Shown here in pieces: positions 20,656 through 30,486 of a stretch of 64,000 bases of DNA. The notes beneath the pieces were generated by a model. That model ran no database searches, was not told the origin of the DNA, and worked only from the letters and a program-made list of their open reading frames with translations. The DNA is from VAZQ01 sp035693615 (lineage in GTDB: Bacteria > Pseudomonadota > Alphaproteobacteria > Rhizobiales > Xanthobacteraceae): positions 1 to 64,000 of the forward strand of contig DASSGH010000123.1 in NCBI GenBank assembly GCA_035693615.1. Reading direction: 5' to 3'. Positions within the stretch are counted from its first letter, which is position 1, and the number at the start of each line of letters is the position of its first letter. The position numbers and the translations under genes are program-made.

Positions 20656-21792
20656 TTATGTACCGGGGGGAGCCCTGCCAAGGGAAGCCGGTCGATTCGT
20701 CCTAGCCTTTCTGCCGCGGCTCGCGCCGGCCCGAGCGGCCCGTTTGCCTGCCCTCGCCACGGGCGCGGTCGCCCGGCGCGGCGGGGCGAGCTCGAGCACG
20801 AGCTTTGATGGGGTCAGAGTCACCAGCGCGCTTCCCAGCGTGCGGCGACAACGAAGCGTTTTGGTTGCGCGCGCGTGGACGAGCGCCGCGTAGAGGCTTT
20901 CGAGCTTGCCGAGCCGAATGCCCGCTTGCCCGCCGGCACTTGCGATCGCGCGACCGAGCAGGCGCAGTGCCACTTCGGCGGGCAGGCGGACGAATTCTTC
21001 GGCATCGAGAACGATCTGATCGGCCGACTGCTCGGACAGCCTTTGCATCGCGTCCTCGACAGCCGCTTCGATCGCGGTGTCCGCGCGCCGCAGCCGGACC
21101 GCGAGCCGAGCGAGGCTGCGCGCGCTCAGCCCTTCGCGTGCGAGCGCGGGCATCAGGGCGCGCAGGCGCGTGCGGGCGAAGCGGGGATCGCGGTTCGATG
21201 CATCGTCGGCGAATTGGATCTTGGCGCGCGCGAGCGTCGCCATGAGCCGCGCCTTCGGAATCTCGAGCAGCGGCCGGAGCAGCACGATCCTCGGCCCATC
21301 TCCGGGCAGAGCCGATTCGCGCGCGATCGCGCCGAGTCCGCCGAGACCGCTGCCGCGGCTCATGCGCATCAGCACGGTCTCGGCCTGATCATCGAGCGTA
21401 TGCGCGGTGACAATGGCGCCGGCTCGCGCCGATTTGGCGGCTCGGGCGAGCAGCCGATAGCGCGCCTCGCGCGCCGCCTCCTGCAATCCGCTTGCGGGCT
21501 TCTTGCCGGTCCAACGCAGCGTGCAATGGGCAACGCCCAGCCGACGGGCGAGTGCCTTGACCACGCGCGCTTCGCCCGCCGAGGCGCGCCGCAAGCCGTG
21601 GTCGATGGTGACCGCGAGCAGCTTTGGCGCAACCGTCAGCCGGGCATGCCAGCGCGCGATGAGCAGCAGCAGCGCGGTGGAATCGGGCCCGCCGGAGACG
21701 GCGAGGACCAGGCTGGGGAAACGCAGGAGTGAGGCAAACAGCGCCTTCGCCTCGGCGGCGGAGACGGGCGCCGCAGCCTCAGCAGTGGGCAC
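20656..21792 (-). CDS. tilS: tRNA(Ile)-lysidine synthase TilS
   Basis: Predicted 378 residues. The PP-loop SGGPDSTALLLL near residue 34 binds ATP, and further N-type ATP pyrophosphatase elements are IDHGLRRAS and TAHTLDDQAETVLMRMSRG. TilS converts the wobble cytidine of the AUA-reading tRNA-Ile to lysidine and is essential. The start is GTG 21792, overlapping the end of cpoB by 14 bases, with no in-frame ATG nearby. The C-terminus is an unusual basic, low-complexity tail (KRAARAGASRGRKARTNRP). Confidence 0.93.
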   Translation of the reverse strand: MPTAEAAAPVSAAEAKALFASLLRFPSLVLAVSGGPDSTALLLLIARWHARLTVAPKLLAVTIDHGLRRASAGEARVVKALARRLGVAHCTLRWTGKKPASGLQEAAREARYRLLARAAKSARAGAIVTAHTLDDQAETVLMRMSRGSGLGGLGAIARESALPGDGPRIVLLRPLLEIPKARLMATLARAKIQFADDASNRDPRFARTRLRALMPALAREGLSARSLARLAVRLRRADTAIEAAVEDAMQRLSEQSADQIVLDAEEFVRLPAEVALRLLGRAIASAGGQAGIRLGKLESLYAALVHARATKTLRCRRTLGSALVTLTPSKLVLELAPPRRATAPVARAGKRAARAGASRGRKARTNRPASLGRAPPGT

Positions 21793-22822
21793 GCTTTTGT
21801 TCTCGCTCGACCCCCTGCTTCACCCCCACCGACGCGCGGGGGAATTTGCGCAACACTTCGCCGAGCGATGCGCAGGCCGCCTCCTTCTCGCCGAGCGCGG
21901 CGAGCGACTGTCCCAGGCGCAGAAGCGCATCGGGGGCCTTGGCGCTGGATTCATATTTGGTCGAGACGTTGAGGAAGGCTTCCGCGGCATCGCGAAAGCG
22001 CTGCCGTTGGAACATGCTTTCACCCAGCCAATAGGTCGCGTCGCCGACCAGCCGATCATTGGGATATCTGCTCAGGAAGCTGCGAAAGGCGCCTTCGGCG
22101 AGGGCATAGTCCTTGCGCAGCATATATCCATAGGCGAGATCGTATTCGTCGCGCGGCGTCTGCGACGGTGCGAGCGTGGCAAGCGCGCCGCCGCCGGCAG
22201 GGGCGTTGCGCGTCGATGGCCCGGCCACAGCGCCGTTGAGCGGCGGGATGGTCGTGACATCGAGCGGCGCGCCGGCGCCGCGTCCGGCGGGAACACCGAC
22301 CGGCTGATCGCTCGCATCCGCGCTCATGCCGGGCGCGGCGGCGGGGGCGTTCGTCGACCCCAGCGCATGCGGCGCACCGGGTGCGTTCGGATTCTGCAAA
22401 GGGTCGAAGGCGTCGCTGCGCCTGCCGGGTGGCGTGGCGGACGGCGGGGCCGGATTTTGCAGGCGCGACTGCACCGCCGATCGCGGCGCGCCCTCCTCCT
22501 GCATGCGGCGGATCTGGCTCTCGAGCTGCTGGTTGCGAAATTGCAGCTGTTCGATCGTTCCAGTCAGCTGCCGGATTTGGCTTTCGAGCCGCTCGATGCG
22601 TAGCACGGCGTCGGGACCGGAGACTTGCGGCGCGCGATCCGCGTCCGCGGGTGGCGCGCCGCGCTCGCCGCCCAGCCGTTCGCTTCCGTTGAAAATTCCG
22701 AACAAGCCGAACGAGCGTTCGCTCTCCTGCGCCCGGGCCGAATGCAAGGCGAGGGACGCCGCAATCATCGCTGTCAAGACGAGCGCGGATGCCGTCGTCA
22801 CACGAAGCGCAAATCGTGCCAT
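21779..22822 (-). CDS. cpoB: cell division coordinator CpoB (YbgF)
   Basis: Predicted 347 residues. A signal peptide ends at ALHSARA; a coiled coil at ~75-110 (LRIERLESQIRQLTGTIEQL) is followed by a proline/alanine-rich linker, then C-terminal TPRs from ~225 (YDLAYGYMLRKDYALAEGAF). CpoB acts in the periplasm with TolA, coordinating outer-membrane constriction with septal peptidoglycan synthesis. Normally directly after pal; here the two are split by an RND efflux operon, so it must use its own promoter or read-through. The 137-bp spacer upstream is relatively AT-rich. Confidence 0.92.
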   Translation of the reverse strand: MARFALRVTTASALVLTAMIAASLALHSARAQESERSFGLFGIFNGSERLGGERGAPPADADRAPQVSGPDAVLRIERLESQIRQLTGTIEQLQFRNQQLESQIRRMQEEGAPRSAVQSRLQNPAPPSATPPGRRSDAFDPLQNPNAPGAPHALGSTNAPAAAPGMSADASDQPVGVPAGRGAGAPLDVTTIPPLNGAVAGPSTRNAPAGGGALATLAPSQTPRDEYDLAYGYMLRKDYALAEGAFRSFLSRYPNDRLVGDATYWLGESMFQRQRFRDAAEAFLNVSTKYESSAKAPDALLRLGQSLAALGEKEAACASLGEVLRKFPRASVGVKQGVEREQKRAHC

Positions 22823-22959
22823 GTGTTTTACGCGTTTGAGCCCTGGACCACCACGAGCCCGGGAACATCATAGGAATGCCTGCGTCCAAATTGTGACTGA
22901 CAATCGGTTAATAAATTCCGCAACCGCTTGAAGTAACCCGCGTTGCCGCCGGTGACGGG

Positions 22960-25900
22960 CTACTCGGCCGGCTTGGCGGGCGCCGAGGCCTTGCCCGCTA
23001 TGCGCCATTCCTCGAAGCGCTGCACCACGGCGAAGAATGGCGGCACGAACAACACCGCCAAGCAGGTCGATGCGAGCATGCCGGTGAACACGGTGATGCC
23101 GATCGATACCCGCGCGCTGGCGCCGGCGCCGCTCGCGAGCACGAGCGGCACGACGCCGAGAATGAAGGCGAATGACGTCATTACGATTGGACGAAAACGC
23201 GCACGCGCGGCCTCGGTCGCCGCATCGAGGATCGGCTTGCCGGCAGCGCGCAGTTCGCGCGCGAACTCCACAATGAGGATGGCGTTCTTTGCCGACAGCG
23301 CCATCAGCAGAACAAGCCCGATCTGAACGTAGAGATTATTGTTGAGCCCGCTCTCGACCAGCGCCGAGAGCGCCACGACCGGCCCGATGAACGACAGCGG
23401 CACGGCAAGAATGACCGAGATCGGGGCGTACCAGCTTTCGTACTGACCGGCGAGCACGAGGTAGACGAGCAGCAACGCCAGTGCGAACACGATGTACATC
23501 TGATTGCCGACGAGCTTCTCCTGGTATGACATCGAGCTCCATTCGAAGCCGGTGCCTGGGGGAAGCGTGCGCCTGGCAATCTCTTCCATGAGCGTGAGCG
23601 CCTGACCGGAGGAGACCCCTGCGCCGGCAGGCCGATGATCGTCGCCGTCGGGTAGAGATTGAACAAGCTAATGAGCGAGGGACCCACCATCGGCGTGATC
23701 GTCACGAGCGTGCCAAGCGGGACCATTTTCCCGTCGTTGTTGCGCACGAACATGTTCTCGATGTCCTCGAGCCGCAGGCGCGACTGGGAGTCGGCCTGCA
23801 CGTAGACCTGGAACACCCGGCCGAATTGATTGAACTGGTTCACGTAAGTCGATCCGAGATAGCCGGCGAGCGCCGAGAACACCTGGTCGAGGGAAACCTG
23901 CAGCGCCTCGGTTTTTACGCGGTCGACCTCGAGCCGATATTGCGGAACGCTCGAGCGGAACGATGCCAGCACCAACTGCAGCGCGGACTGCGTCTTGGCA
24001 TTAGCGACGATGGCGTTGGTGACGCTCTGCAGCTTGGCCATGTCGAAGCTGCCGTCGCGCAGCTCGACCTGCATGGTGAAGCCAGCGTCGTTGCCGACGC
24101 CCTGGATCGGCGGCGGCGGCATGACCAGAATGTCCGCCTCCTCGATCGCGCCGAGCGTCGTGTTGAGCTTGGTGAAGAGCGACATGAGATCTTCGCCTTG
24201 CCCGCGCTCGCTCCAATCCTTGAGGATGATGTAGGCCACGCCGGCGCTCGACAGCGTCGCGCTGTTGTCGAGCGCGGACACGCCGGCGATGTTGACGACG
24301 CGGGCGACGCCGGGCGTGTTGCGGGTGACCTCGTACACCTTGTCCAGGGTCTTCTGCGTGCGCTCGAGCGAGGCGCCATCGGGCAACTGCACAATCGCGA
24401 TCATGTAGCCCTGGTCCTCGATCGGCAGAAAGCCGGTCGGTACCCGCGAGAAGCCGTAACCGGTCACGGCGATGAGCGCGAGCGCCAGCACCACCATCAG
24501 CCCGCTGCGGGAGACCATGCGGGCAATCAGTCTCGCGTACCAATCTTCGACCCGTCCATAGGCCCGATTGAAACCGCGGTAGAACACGTTGCGCCGCTCC
24601 GGCGAGATCGCCGGCCGCAGCCACATCGCGCTTTGCGTCGGCTTCAACGTCACGGCATTGATGGCGCTGAGCAGCGCGGTCGCCGCGATCACCAGCGCGA
24701 ACTGCGCGTACATGCGGCCGGTCAGGCCGGGCAGGAACGCAGCCGGCAGGAAAACCGACATCAGCACCAGCGTGATGCCGATGATGGGACCGAACAGCTG
24801 GCGCATGGCGGCGCTCGCCGCCTCGCGCCTCGACATGCCCTTCTCGATGTTGTGGACGGCCCCTTCCACGACCACGATGGCGTCGTCCACCACGATGCCG
24901 ATCGCCAGCACAATCGCGAACAGCGTCGAGAAGTTGATCGTGAAGCCGAGCGCTGCCATCGCCGCGAAGGCGCCGATGATGGTGACCGGCACCGTGGTCG
25001 CCGGGATCAGCATGGCGCGCCAGTCCTGCAGGAACACGAGGATGACGACGAGTACCAGCAAAGCGGCTTCGTAGAGCGTCTTGTAGACCTCGTGAATCGA
25101 CTGTTCGACGAACTTGGTGGTGTCAAAAGGAATTTCGGAGATCAGACCCTGCGGAAACTCGCGCTTGAGCACGGCGAGTTTCTGTTGCACTTCGTGCGCC
25201 ACGTTGAGCGCATTCGCGCCTGGCGCCTGGTAGATCGCCAGTCCCGCCGCCGGCTGGCCGTCGAGCGTGAAGACCTGGCCGTAGGTCTGCGCTCCAAGTT
25301 CGACGCGGCCCACGTCGCTGAGCCGCGTGATCTCGCCGGCGCGGCCGGTCTTGACGATCACCCGCGCGAATTCGGCCGGATCGCTGAGCCTGCCGGTGAC
25401 GTTGAGGGTATATTGGAAGGTTTGGCCGCGCGGCGCCGGTGGCGCACCGATCTGCCCCGCCGTCACTTGCGCGCTCTGCTGCCGCAACGCCGCGATTACG
25501 TCCTGGGGCATGAGCCCGCGCGCCTGCATTTTGTTCGGATCGAGCCAGATGCGCATCGAATATTGCCCGGCCCCGAACACAACGACGTTGCCCACGCCAG
25601 GCAGTCGCGCGATCTCGTCCTTGAGCTTGATGGTGGCGTAGTTGGCGAGGTAGAGGCTGTCGTAGCGTCTGTCGGGCGACGTCAACGTGACGATCTGCAG
25701 GATCGCCGTCGAATTCTTCTGCACGATGACGCCCTGCGCCTGCACCGCCTGCGGCAGCGAGGAGAGCGCGCTCGACACGCGGTTCTGCACCAGCACCTGC
25801 GAAATATCGAGGTCGGCGCCGATCTTGAAGGTCACAGTCAATGAATAGCTGCCGTCGGCGCCGCTGTAGGACTGCATGTAGATCATGTCCTGGACGCCGT

Positions 25901-26111
25901 TCACCTGCTGCTCGATGGGCAAGGCGACGGTGTCGATGACGGTGCGGGCACTTGCTCCGGGATAGCGCGTGGTGACTTGCACCGTCGGCGGGACCACGTC
26001 GGGGTACTGCGCCACCGGCAGCACAAACACGGCGACGCCGCCGATGACGACCATCAAAATGGCGAGCACGTTCGCAAGAACGGGCCGTGCGATGAAAAAA
26101 TCAGAGATCAT
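22960..26111 (-). pseudogene. RND efflux permease (HAE1/AcrB family), disrupted by a one-base deletion
   Basis: The reading starts MISDFFIARPVLANVLAILM and carries the proton-relay aspartates in GIVVDDAIVVVEGAV. After TATIIGLPAQG it loses frame at the C run 23616-23619; the correct frame resumes as GQALTLMEEIARRTLPPGTG and runs to the stop at 22960. Restoring one base would give ~1050 residues, the normal AcrB/MexB length. Only one shift is present and both halves look intact, so a recent mutation or a sequence error are both possible. As written, the last two to three membrane helices of the protein are lost. It is paired with the adaptor gene 9 bases upstream. Confidence 0.88.
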
Positions 26112-26120
26112 GTGCCGCCG

Positions 26121-27299
26121 TTACTTGGCGCCCGCGCGAGTGGCCGGCGTCGCGGAGGCGGTCTCAAGCTGCGGGTCGACCTTCTGACCTGGGATGGCGC
26201 GCAGAATACCGGCGACGACCACCCGATCCTGCGGTTTGAGCCCGCTCTCGATCACGCGCAGGTCGCCCACTTTCGGACCGATCATGACTTTGCGCTGCTC
26301 GACCGTGTTGTCCTTGTCGAGCACGAGCAGGTAGCGCCCTCCCTGGTCGGTACCGAGCGCGGCGTCGGGCACCAGTAGCGAGTCGTGCTCGTCGGCGGCG
26401 CCGACCCGCACGCGCACAAAAAATCCCGGCACCAGCACCTGCTCGCGATTCGGCAGGATGGCGCGCACCGCGAGTGTCCCCGTTGCCCGGTCGATTGAGG
26501 GCGCCACGTAGTTCAGCGTGCCCCGGTGGGGATATCCTTCATCGGTTTGCAGGCCAACTTCGATCGGATACTGCTTGAGCTCCTCAGCGCTGATGCCGAG
26601 GCGCCGCATATCCGCGCGAATGTTGAGAACCTCCTGCTCGTTGATATTGAAATTCACGTAGATCGGCGCAGTTTGCACGATAGTGGCGAGTTGGGTCGGG
26701 CCATTGGCCCCGACCATCTCGCCGAGCGACACCAGGCGCGCCGTGACGATGCCGTCGAAGGGCGCCTTAACCTCCGTGTAGCCGAGGTCGAGCGCGGCCT
26801 GCGCGGTATCGACCTCCGCCTCTTTGAGCCGGGCGCGCGCGGAATCGCGATTGGCCGTTGCATTGTCGAGCGCCTGCTTCGACGCGACTTGGCGACTCGC
26901 GAGATCGGCCTGGCGTTCATATTCGGCTTCCGCCTGCTTCAACGTCGCTTGCGCGGCAGCCTGGGCGGCCTGCGCCCGCTCGAGCTTGAGCTTGTACGGC
27001 TCGGGTTCGATGACGAAGAGCGTCGTTCCTTCCTTTACCTCTTCGCCCTCCTTGTAGTTGATCTTCTGCAGGAACCCTTGCACGCGCGCGACCAGATTCG
27101 TGGTGTTTATCGCCGACGTATAGCCGGTGGCCTCGAGGTAGCGGGTGACCTTCTGCTGCACCGGAATGGCGACGGTGACCTTCGGCGGCGGCGGCGCTAC
27201 GTAGTGGTTCTCCTGCCCGCAGGCGCAGAGAACCGCGGCGAGCGCGCTTGCGACGGCGCAGGTGGCAAGCTGCGCACGCGCCGGCCGACCGATCCTCAT
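26121..27299 (-). CDS. RND efflux periplasmic adaptor (membrane fusion protein)
   Basis: Predicted 392 residues. A lipoprotein-type signal LAAVLCACG suggests anchoring to the inner membrane. The barrel-sandwich halves (TNLVARVQGFLQKINYKEGE and GYTEVKAPFDGIVTARLV) flank a long alpha hairpin, followed by beta-barrel and proximal domains, as in AcrA/MexA. It links the inner-membrane pump to an outer-membrane channel; no TolC-like gene is present here. Start ATG 27299 has GAGG ~8 bases upstream. First gene of a two-gene operon. Confidence 0.93.
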   Translation of the reverse strand: MRIGRPARAQLATCAVASALAAVLCACGQENHYVAPPPPKVTVAIPVQQKVTRYLEATGYTSAINTTNLVARVQGFLQKINYKEGEEVKEGTTLFVIEPEPYKLKLERAQAAQAAAQATLKQAEAEYERQADLASRQVASKQALDNATANRDSARARLKEAEVDTAQAALDLGYTEVKAPFDGIVTARLVSLGEMVGANGPTQLATIVQTAPIYVNFNINEQEVLNIRADMRRLGISAEELKQYPIEVGLQTDEGYPHRGTLNYVAPSIDRATGTLAVRAILPNREQVLVPGFFVRVRVGAADEHDSLLVPDAALGTDQGGRYLLVLDKDNTVEQRKVMIGPKVGDLRVIESGLKPQDRVVVAGILRAIPGQKVDPQLETASATPATRAGAK

Positions 27300-27449
27300 C
27301 GCACGACCCTCAATTGCTCTCGCCGATGTTGCCGGTTTGTTGTGAAGGACACCGGCTTTCATACGCGCGCCGCCGCAACTCGCGGGCGGCCGTTGGCCGC
27401 CAAAGTACGATCCCGCGTTTGAAAGGGGAAGCCTGGAGCATGGCAAAAC

Positions 27450-27477
27450 ACAGCCGGCGCCCGTAGGCGCCGGCTGT
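27450..27477 (-). terminator. intrinsic terminator of the tol-pal transcript
   Basis: A perfect 12-bp stem (acagccggcgcc / ggcgccggctgt) with a 4-base loop lies 25 bases after the pal stop on the minus strand and is followed there by GTTTTG. It should end most tol-pal transcription before the RND operon. Confidence 0.8.
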
Positions 27478-27502
27478 CCCCTTCCCCCGTGTTCCTTGGG
27501 CT

Positions 27503-27991
27503 TTAAGAGCTGGTATTGAGCACCGTGACGGCGCGGCGATTCTGCGACCAGCAAGAAATGTCGTTGCACACCGCGACCGGGCGCTCCTTGCCATAGGAGA
27601 TCGTGCGCATGCGCTGCGGCTGAACCCCGCGCGAAGCGAGATAATCGCGCACCGTCTGCGCGCGCCGGGCACCGAGCGCGATGTTGTACTCGCGCGTGCC
27701 GCGCTCGTCGGCATGGCCTTCGATGGTGAAGGTGTATTGATTGTAGACCTGCAGCCATTGCGCCTGCTTCTCCAGCGTGGCGATCGACTGCGACGTGAGT
27801 TCGGACGAATCGGACTCGAAGAACACCCGATCGCCGACGTTGACTACGAAATCCTGTTGGCTGCCGGGCGGCGCGCTGCCGCCGGCCTGCGGATCGTTCG
27901 GTCTGTTCGCGCAAGCGGACGCGGCAAGGGCCAGGGCCAGGAACCCCGCTAGCTTTGCCGCGCGGACGACGCGCACGACGACATTCGTCAT
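27503..27991 (-). CDS. pal: peptidoglycan-associated lipoprotein Pal
   Basis: Predicted 162 residues. The signal peptide ends at lipobox ALAASAC, predicting acylation and outer-membrane anchoring. The C-terminal OmpA domain contains TIEGHADERGTREYNIALG and ARRAQTVRDYL, the peptidoglycan-binding signature. Pal binds TolB and peptidoglycan and tethers the outer membrane during division. It is the last gene of the tolQRAB-pal group, separated from tolB by 215 bp without a gene. Confidence 0.96.
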   Translation of the reverse strand: MTNVVVRVVRAAKLAGFLALALAASACANRPNDPQAGGSAPPGSQQDFVVNVGDRVFFESDSSELTSQSIATLEKQAQWLQVYNQYTFTIEGHADERGTREYNIALGARRAQTVRDYLASRGVQPQRMRTISYGKERPVAVCNDISCWSQNRRAVTVLNTSS

Positions 27992-28206
27992 TCCGCTGCC
28001 TCCATGGTTGCGTCGTTAGCGCACATGCAGCAGGTCTAGCAGATGCGTGGTTAAGCGAAGGTTCTTGTCGACCTTGATCGGGTGTTGCCCGGATCGCTCA
28101 ACGGCAAGGAAAAAGCGGAAAACCCCCTCCGGTGGTTAATGCCCCGTGAATGCGGCGCCTTCTAGACCTCCGCGAGTTCCATTCGCTTCGCTACGCTGCT
28201 ATGGCG

Positions 28207-29637
28207 TTATTGCAACAGCGGCGACCACGCGGGATCGGACGCGTAGCTGGGCGTTTTCAAGATCTGTTCGTTGCGGCCGGTCACGTCGACCGTGTAGAGC
28301 ATCGGGCCGGCATTGCCGCCCGGATCACGGAAGAACATGATCACGCGCCCGTTCGGCGCCCACGTCGGTCCTTCGTTGTGATAGCCCTCGGTGAGGATGC
28401 GCTCGCCTGATCCGTCGGTTCGCATGATGCCGATGGCGAACTTGCTCTCGGTCTGCTTGGTGAAGGCGATGTAGTCGCCGCGCGGCGACCACACCGGCGT
28501 GGAATAGGCCCCGTCGCCGAAGCTGATGCGTTGCGCCGACCCGCCCATGGCCGCCATGACGTAGATCTGCTGCTTGCCCCCGCGATCCGACTCGAAACTG
28601 ATCTGCGTGCCGTCGGGCGAATAGGAGGGCGCCGTGTCGATGACCTGCGTGTCGGTCAAACGCGTGGTCGCTTTCGAGCGCAGGTCCATCACGAACAGGT
28701 TGGAACTGCCGCCGCGTTGCAGACTGAAGATGACGCGCTGGCCGTCGGGCGAGAAACGCGGACTGAACGTCATGCCGGGAAAGTTGCTCACGATCTCCCG
28801 CTGCCCGGTCTCGATGTTCATGAGATAGACCTTGGGATCGCCCTCCCGGTAGGACATGTAGGTGATGGTGTCGGCCGACGAGGAGAACCGCGGGGTGAGC
28901 ACGAGGTCGTCTCCGCGGGTGAGGTAGCGCACATTGGCGCCATCCTGATCCATCAGCGCCAATCGTTTGATCCGCCGCTCTTTCGGCCCGGATTCGTCGA
29001 CGAAGACGATGCGGGTGTCGAAGTAACCCTTGTCGCCGGTGATCCGCTCGTAGATCGCGTCGGAAATGATGTGGGCGATGCGCCGCCAATTGTCGGCCGT
29101 GGTGTTGTACTGCTCGCCGCGCAGTTGCTGCCCGGCGAACACGTCCCACAGCCTGAACTCGGCCTTCAGCCGGCCCTCCGTCTGGGTGATGCGGCCGGTG
29201 ACCAGTGCCTGGGCGTTGATCTGCCGCCAATCGGCAAAGCGGGGAAGCGAGTCGATGGTGGAGACTTTCTCGATATACGCGGCCTGATCGATTGGGGCGA
29301 ACAAGCCAGAGCGGCGCAAGTTCCAGGCGATGATCTCGCTCACATTGCGCCCAGTGGCCGGTTCGTGCAGTCCGATCCCGACGAAATCCGGGATCGCAAT
29401 CGGCACAGGCTGGACGTTACCTTCGGTGACGTTGAGCTTGAGCACCGCCGCGGCCGGCCGCGGCGAAAGGCTCGCGAACGCGCCCGCCGCTCCGCCCAGC
29501 ATGATCACTCGGCGGCGGCTTAGGACGCTCGCCGTCGAATCGGCATTGCTCGTCGCACGGACGCCTTGCGTACCGGCGGCGCCAGCTAGCCCCGGATCAT
29601 GTCGCGGGGGTCGAAGGTAATCTCGACGTCTTTCCAT
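28207..29637 (-). CDS. tolB: Tol-Pal system protein TolB
   Basis: The mature part is clear: LKLNVTEGNVQPVPIAIPDF, the amino-terminal TolB domain, then a beta-propeller of repeats such as FSPRFSPDGQRVIFSL, PSYSPDGTQISFESDRGG and PTWAPNGRVIMFFRDP. TolB is periplasmic and binds Pal and TolA. The start is problematic: the only in-frame ATG giving a full signal peptide is 29637, overlapping tolA by 52 bases. It gives a long leader with a twin-arginine-like SRRRVIML at residues 40-47. GTG 29508 or ATG 29502 would remove the arginines. Confidence 0.95.
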   Translation of the reverse strand: MERRRDYLRPPRHDPGLAGAAGTQGVRATSNADSTASVLSRRRVIMLGGAAGAFASLSPRPAAAVLKLNVTEGNVQPVPIAIPDFVGIGLHEPATGRNVSEIIAWNLRRSGLFAPIDQAAYIEKVSTIDSLPRFADWRQINAQALVTGRITQTEGRLKAEFRLWDVFAGQQLRGEQYNTTADNWRRIAHIISDAIYERITGDKGYFDTRIVFVDESGPKERRIKRLALMDQDGANVRYLTRGDDLVLTPRFSSSADTITYMSYREGDPKVYLMNIETGQREIVSNFPGMTFSPRFSPDGQRVIFSLQRGGSSNLFVMDLRSKATTRLTDTQVIDTAPSYSPDGTQISFESDRGGKQQIYVMAAMGGSAQRISFGDGAYSTPVWSPRGDYIAFTKQTESKFAIGIMRTDGSGERILTEGYHNEGPTWAPNGRVIMFFRDPGGNAGPMLYTVDVTGRNEQILKTPSYASDPAWSPLLQ

Positions 29638-30482
29638 TGCTCGTAGTGCTCGGGCTTGAGCATGTCGTAGGGCTGCCCCCGAAAGAGTGCGCGAATGGCG
29701 CTGTCGCGTGCGGCCATGAAGAGCGGACTATTTCCGCTGGTCAGCACCATCGGCGGCGCCGCCAGCTTGCCATCCCGGTTGAGCTTGACCCTGATCAGCA
29801 CCACCAACTCCTGCGGATCCTTGGCTCCCGCGGGTACGGTCCACAATTGCGCGAGCCGCGCGCGCAAAGCCTCCAGCTCGGTCAGCGACAACTGCGCCGC
29901 GTTACCGTTCGACAAGCCGAGCGACGGCGCGTTGTTGAGCGTCTCGCCGGCGGCGGCGAGACGGGTCGACTCGCGCTTGTCGAGCAGCGCCGCGACCTGT
30001 TTGGGATCGAATTTGGGCGCCGGCGGGGCAGGCTTTTTCGGCGGCGTCGGCGGCTTGGCGTCGGCCTTTTTCGGCTCCGGCTTCTTTACTTCCTCCTTCG
30101 CCAGCGCGTCGGCGATCGGGTCGGGCGGCGTTTCGGCCTGCTTTTTGGCCGACTCGGATTCGGCAGGCTTGGAGTCCGGCGCCGGCGGCGGCTCGCGCGC
30201 GGCTTTGACTTCCTTCTTTTCCACCACCTTGGCGGTGGGGTCCTCGACCGGCTTCGCCTCCGCGACCTTTTCGACCAGGGGCTTCGGCGTCTCGGTTTTG
30301 GGCGCGCTCTTGCTGCCGGCCGCGATGTTGGAAAACTCGGATACCGTGATCAGGTCGACCGGTAGACCCTCGGTCGACGACACCGGGAGCGGGTTCGCGG
30401 CAAGCGACCACACGCTCCACAGCAATACGGCTGCGTGCCCAATAGCCGATATGGTGTAGGCCGTTTTCATTCCCTCTTTCAC
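29586..30482 (-). CDS. tolA: cell envelope integrity protein TolA
   Basis: Predicted 298 residues. One membrane helix near residues 12-30, a long K/P/A/E-rich spacer from ~55 to ~165 (KKPEPKKADAKPPTPPKKPA), then a globular TonB-like C-terminal domain. TolA spans the periplasm, takes energy from TolQR and contacts TolB/Pal. The start is GTG 30482, 4 bases after the tolR stop; ATG 30470 is possible but AGAGGG is too close to it. Confidence 0.93.
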   Translation of the reverse strand: MKEGMKTAYTISAIGHAAVLLWSVWSLAANPLPVSSTEGLPVDLITVSEFSNIAAGSKSAPKTETPKPLVEKVAEAKPVEDPTAKVVEKKEVKAAREPPPAPDSKPAESESAKKQAETPPDPIADALAKEEVKKPEPKKADAKPPTPPKKPAPPAPKFDPKQVAALLDKRESTRLAAAGETLNNAPSLGLSNGNAAQLSLTELEALRARLAQLWTVPAGAKDPQELVVLIRVKLNRDGKLAAPPMVLTSGNSPLFMAARDSAIRALFRGQPYDMLKPEHYEQWKDVEITFDPRDMIRG

Positions 30483-30486
30483 GCAA

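Noticed and set aside
23826..25844. 672-codon plus-strand frame opposite the RND permease
   Set aside because: Charge-biased (H, R, D, E) antisense composition typical of GC-rich shadows; the opposite strand carries the RND signature residues.
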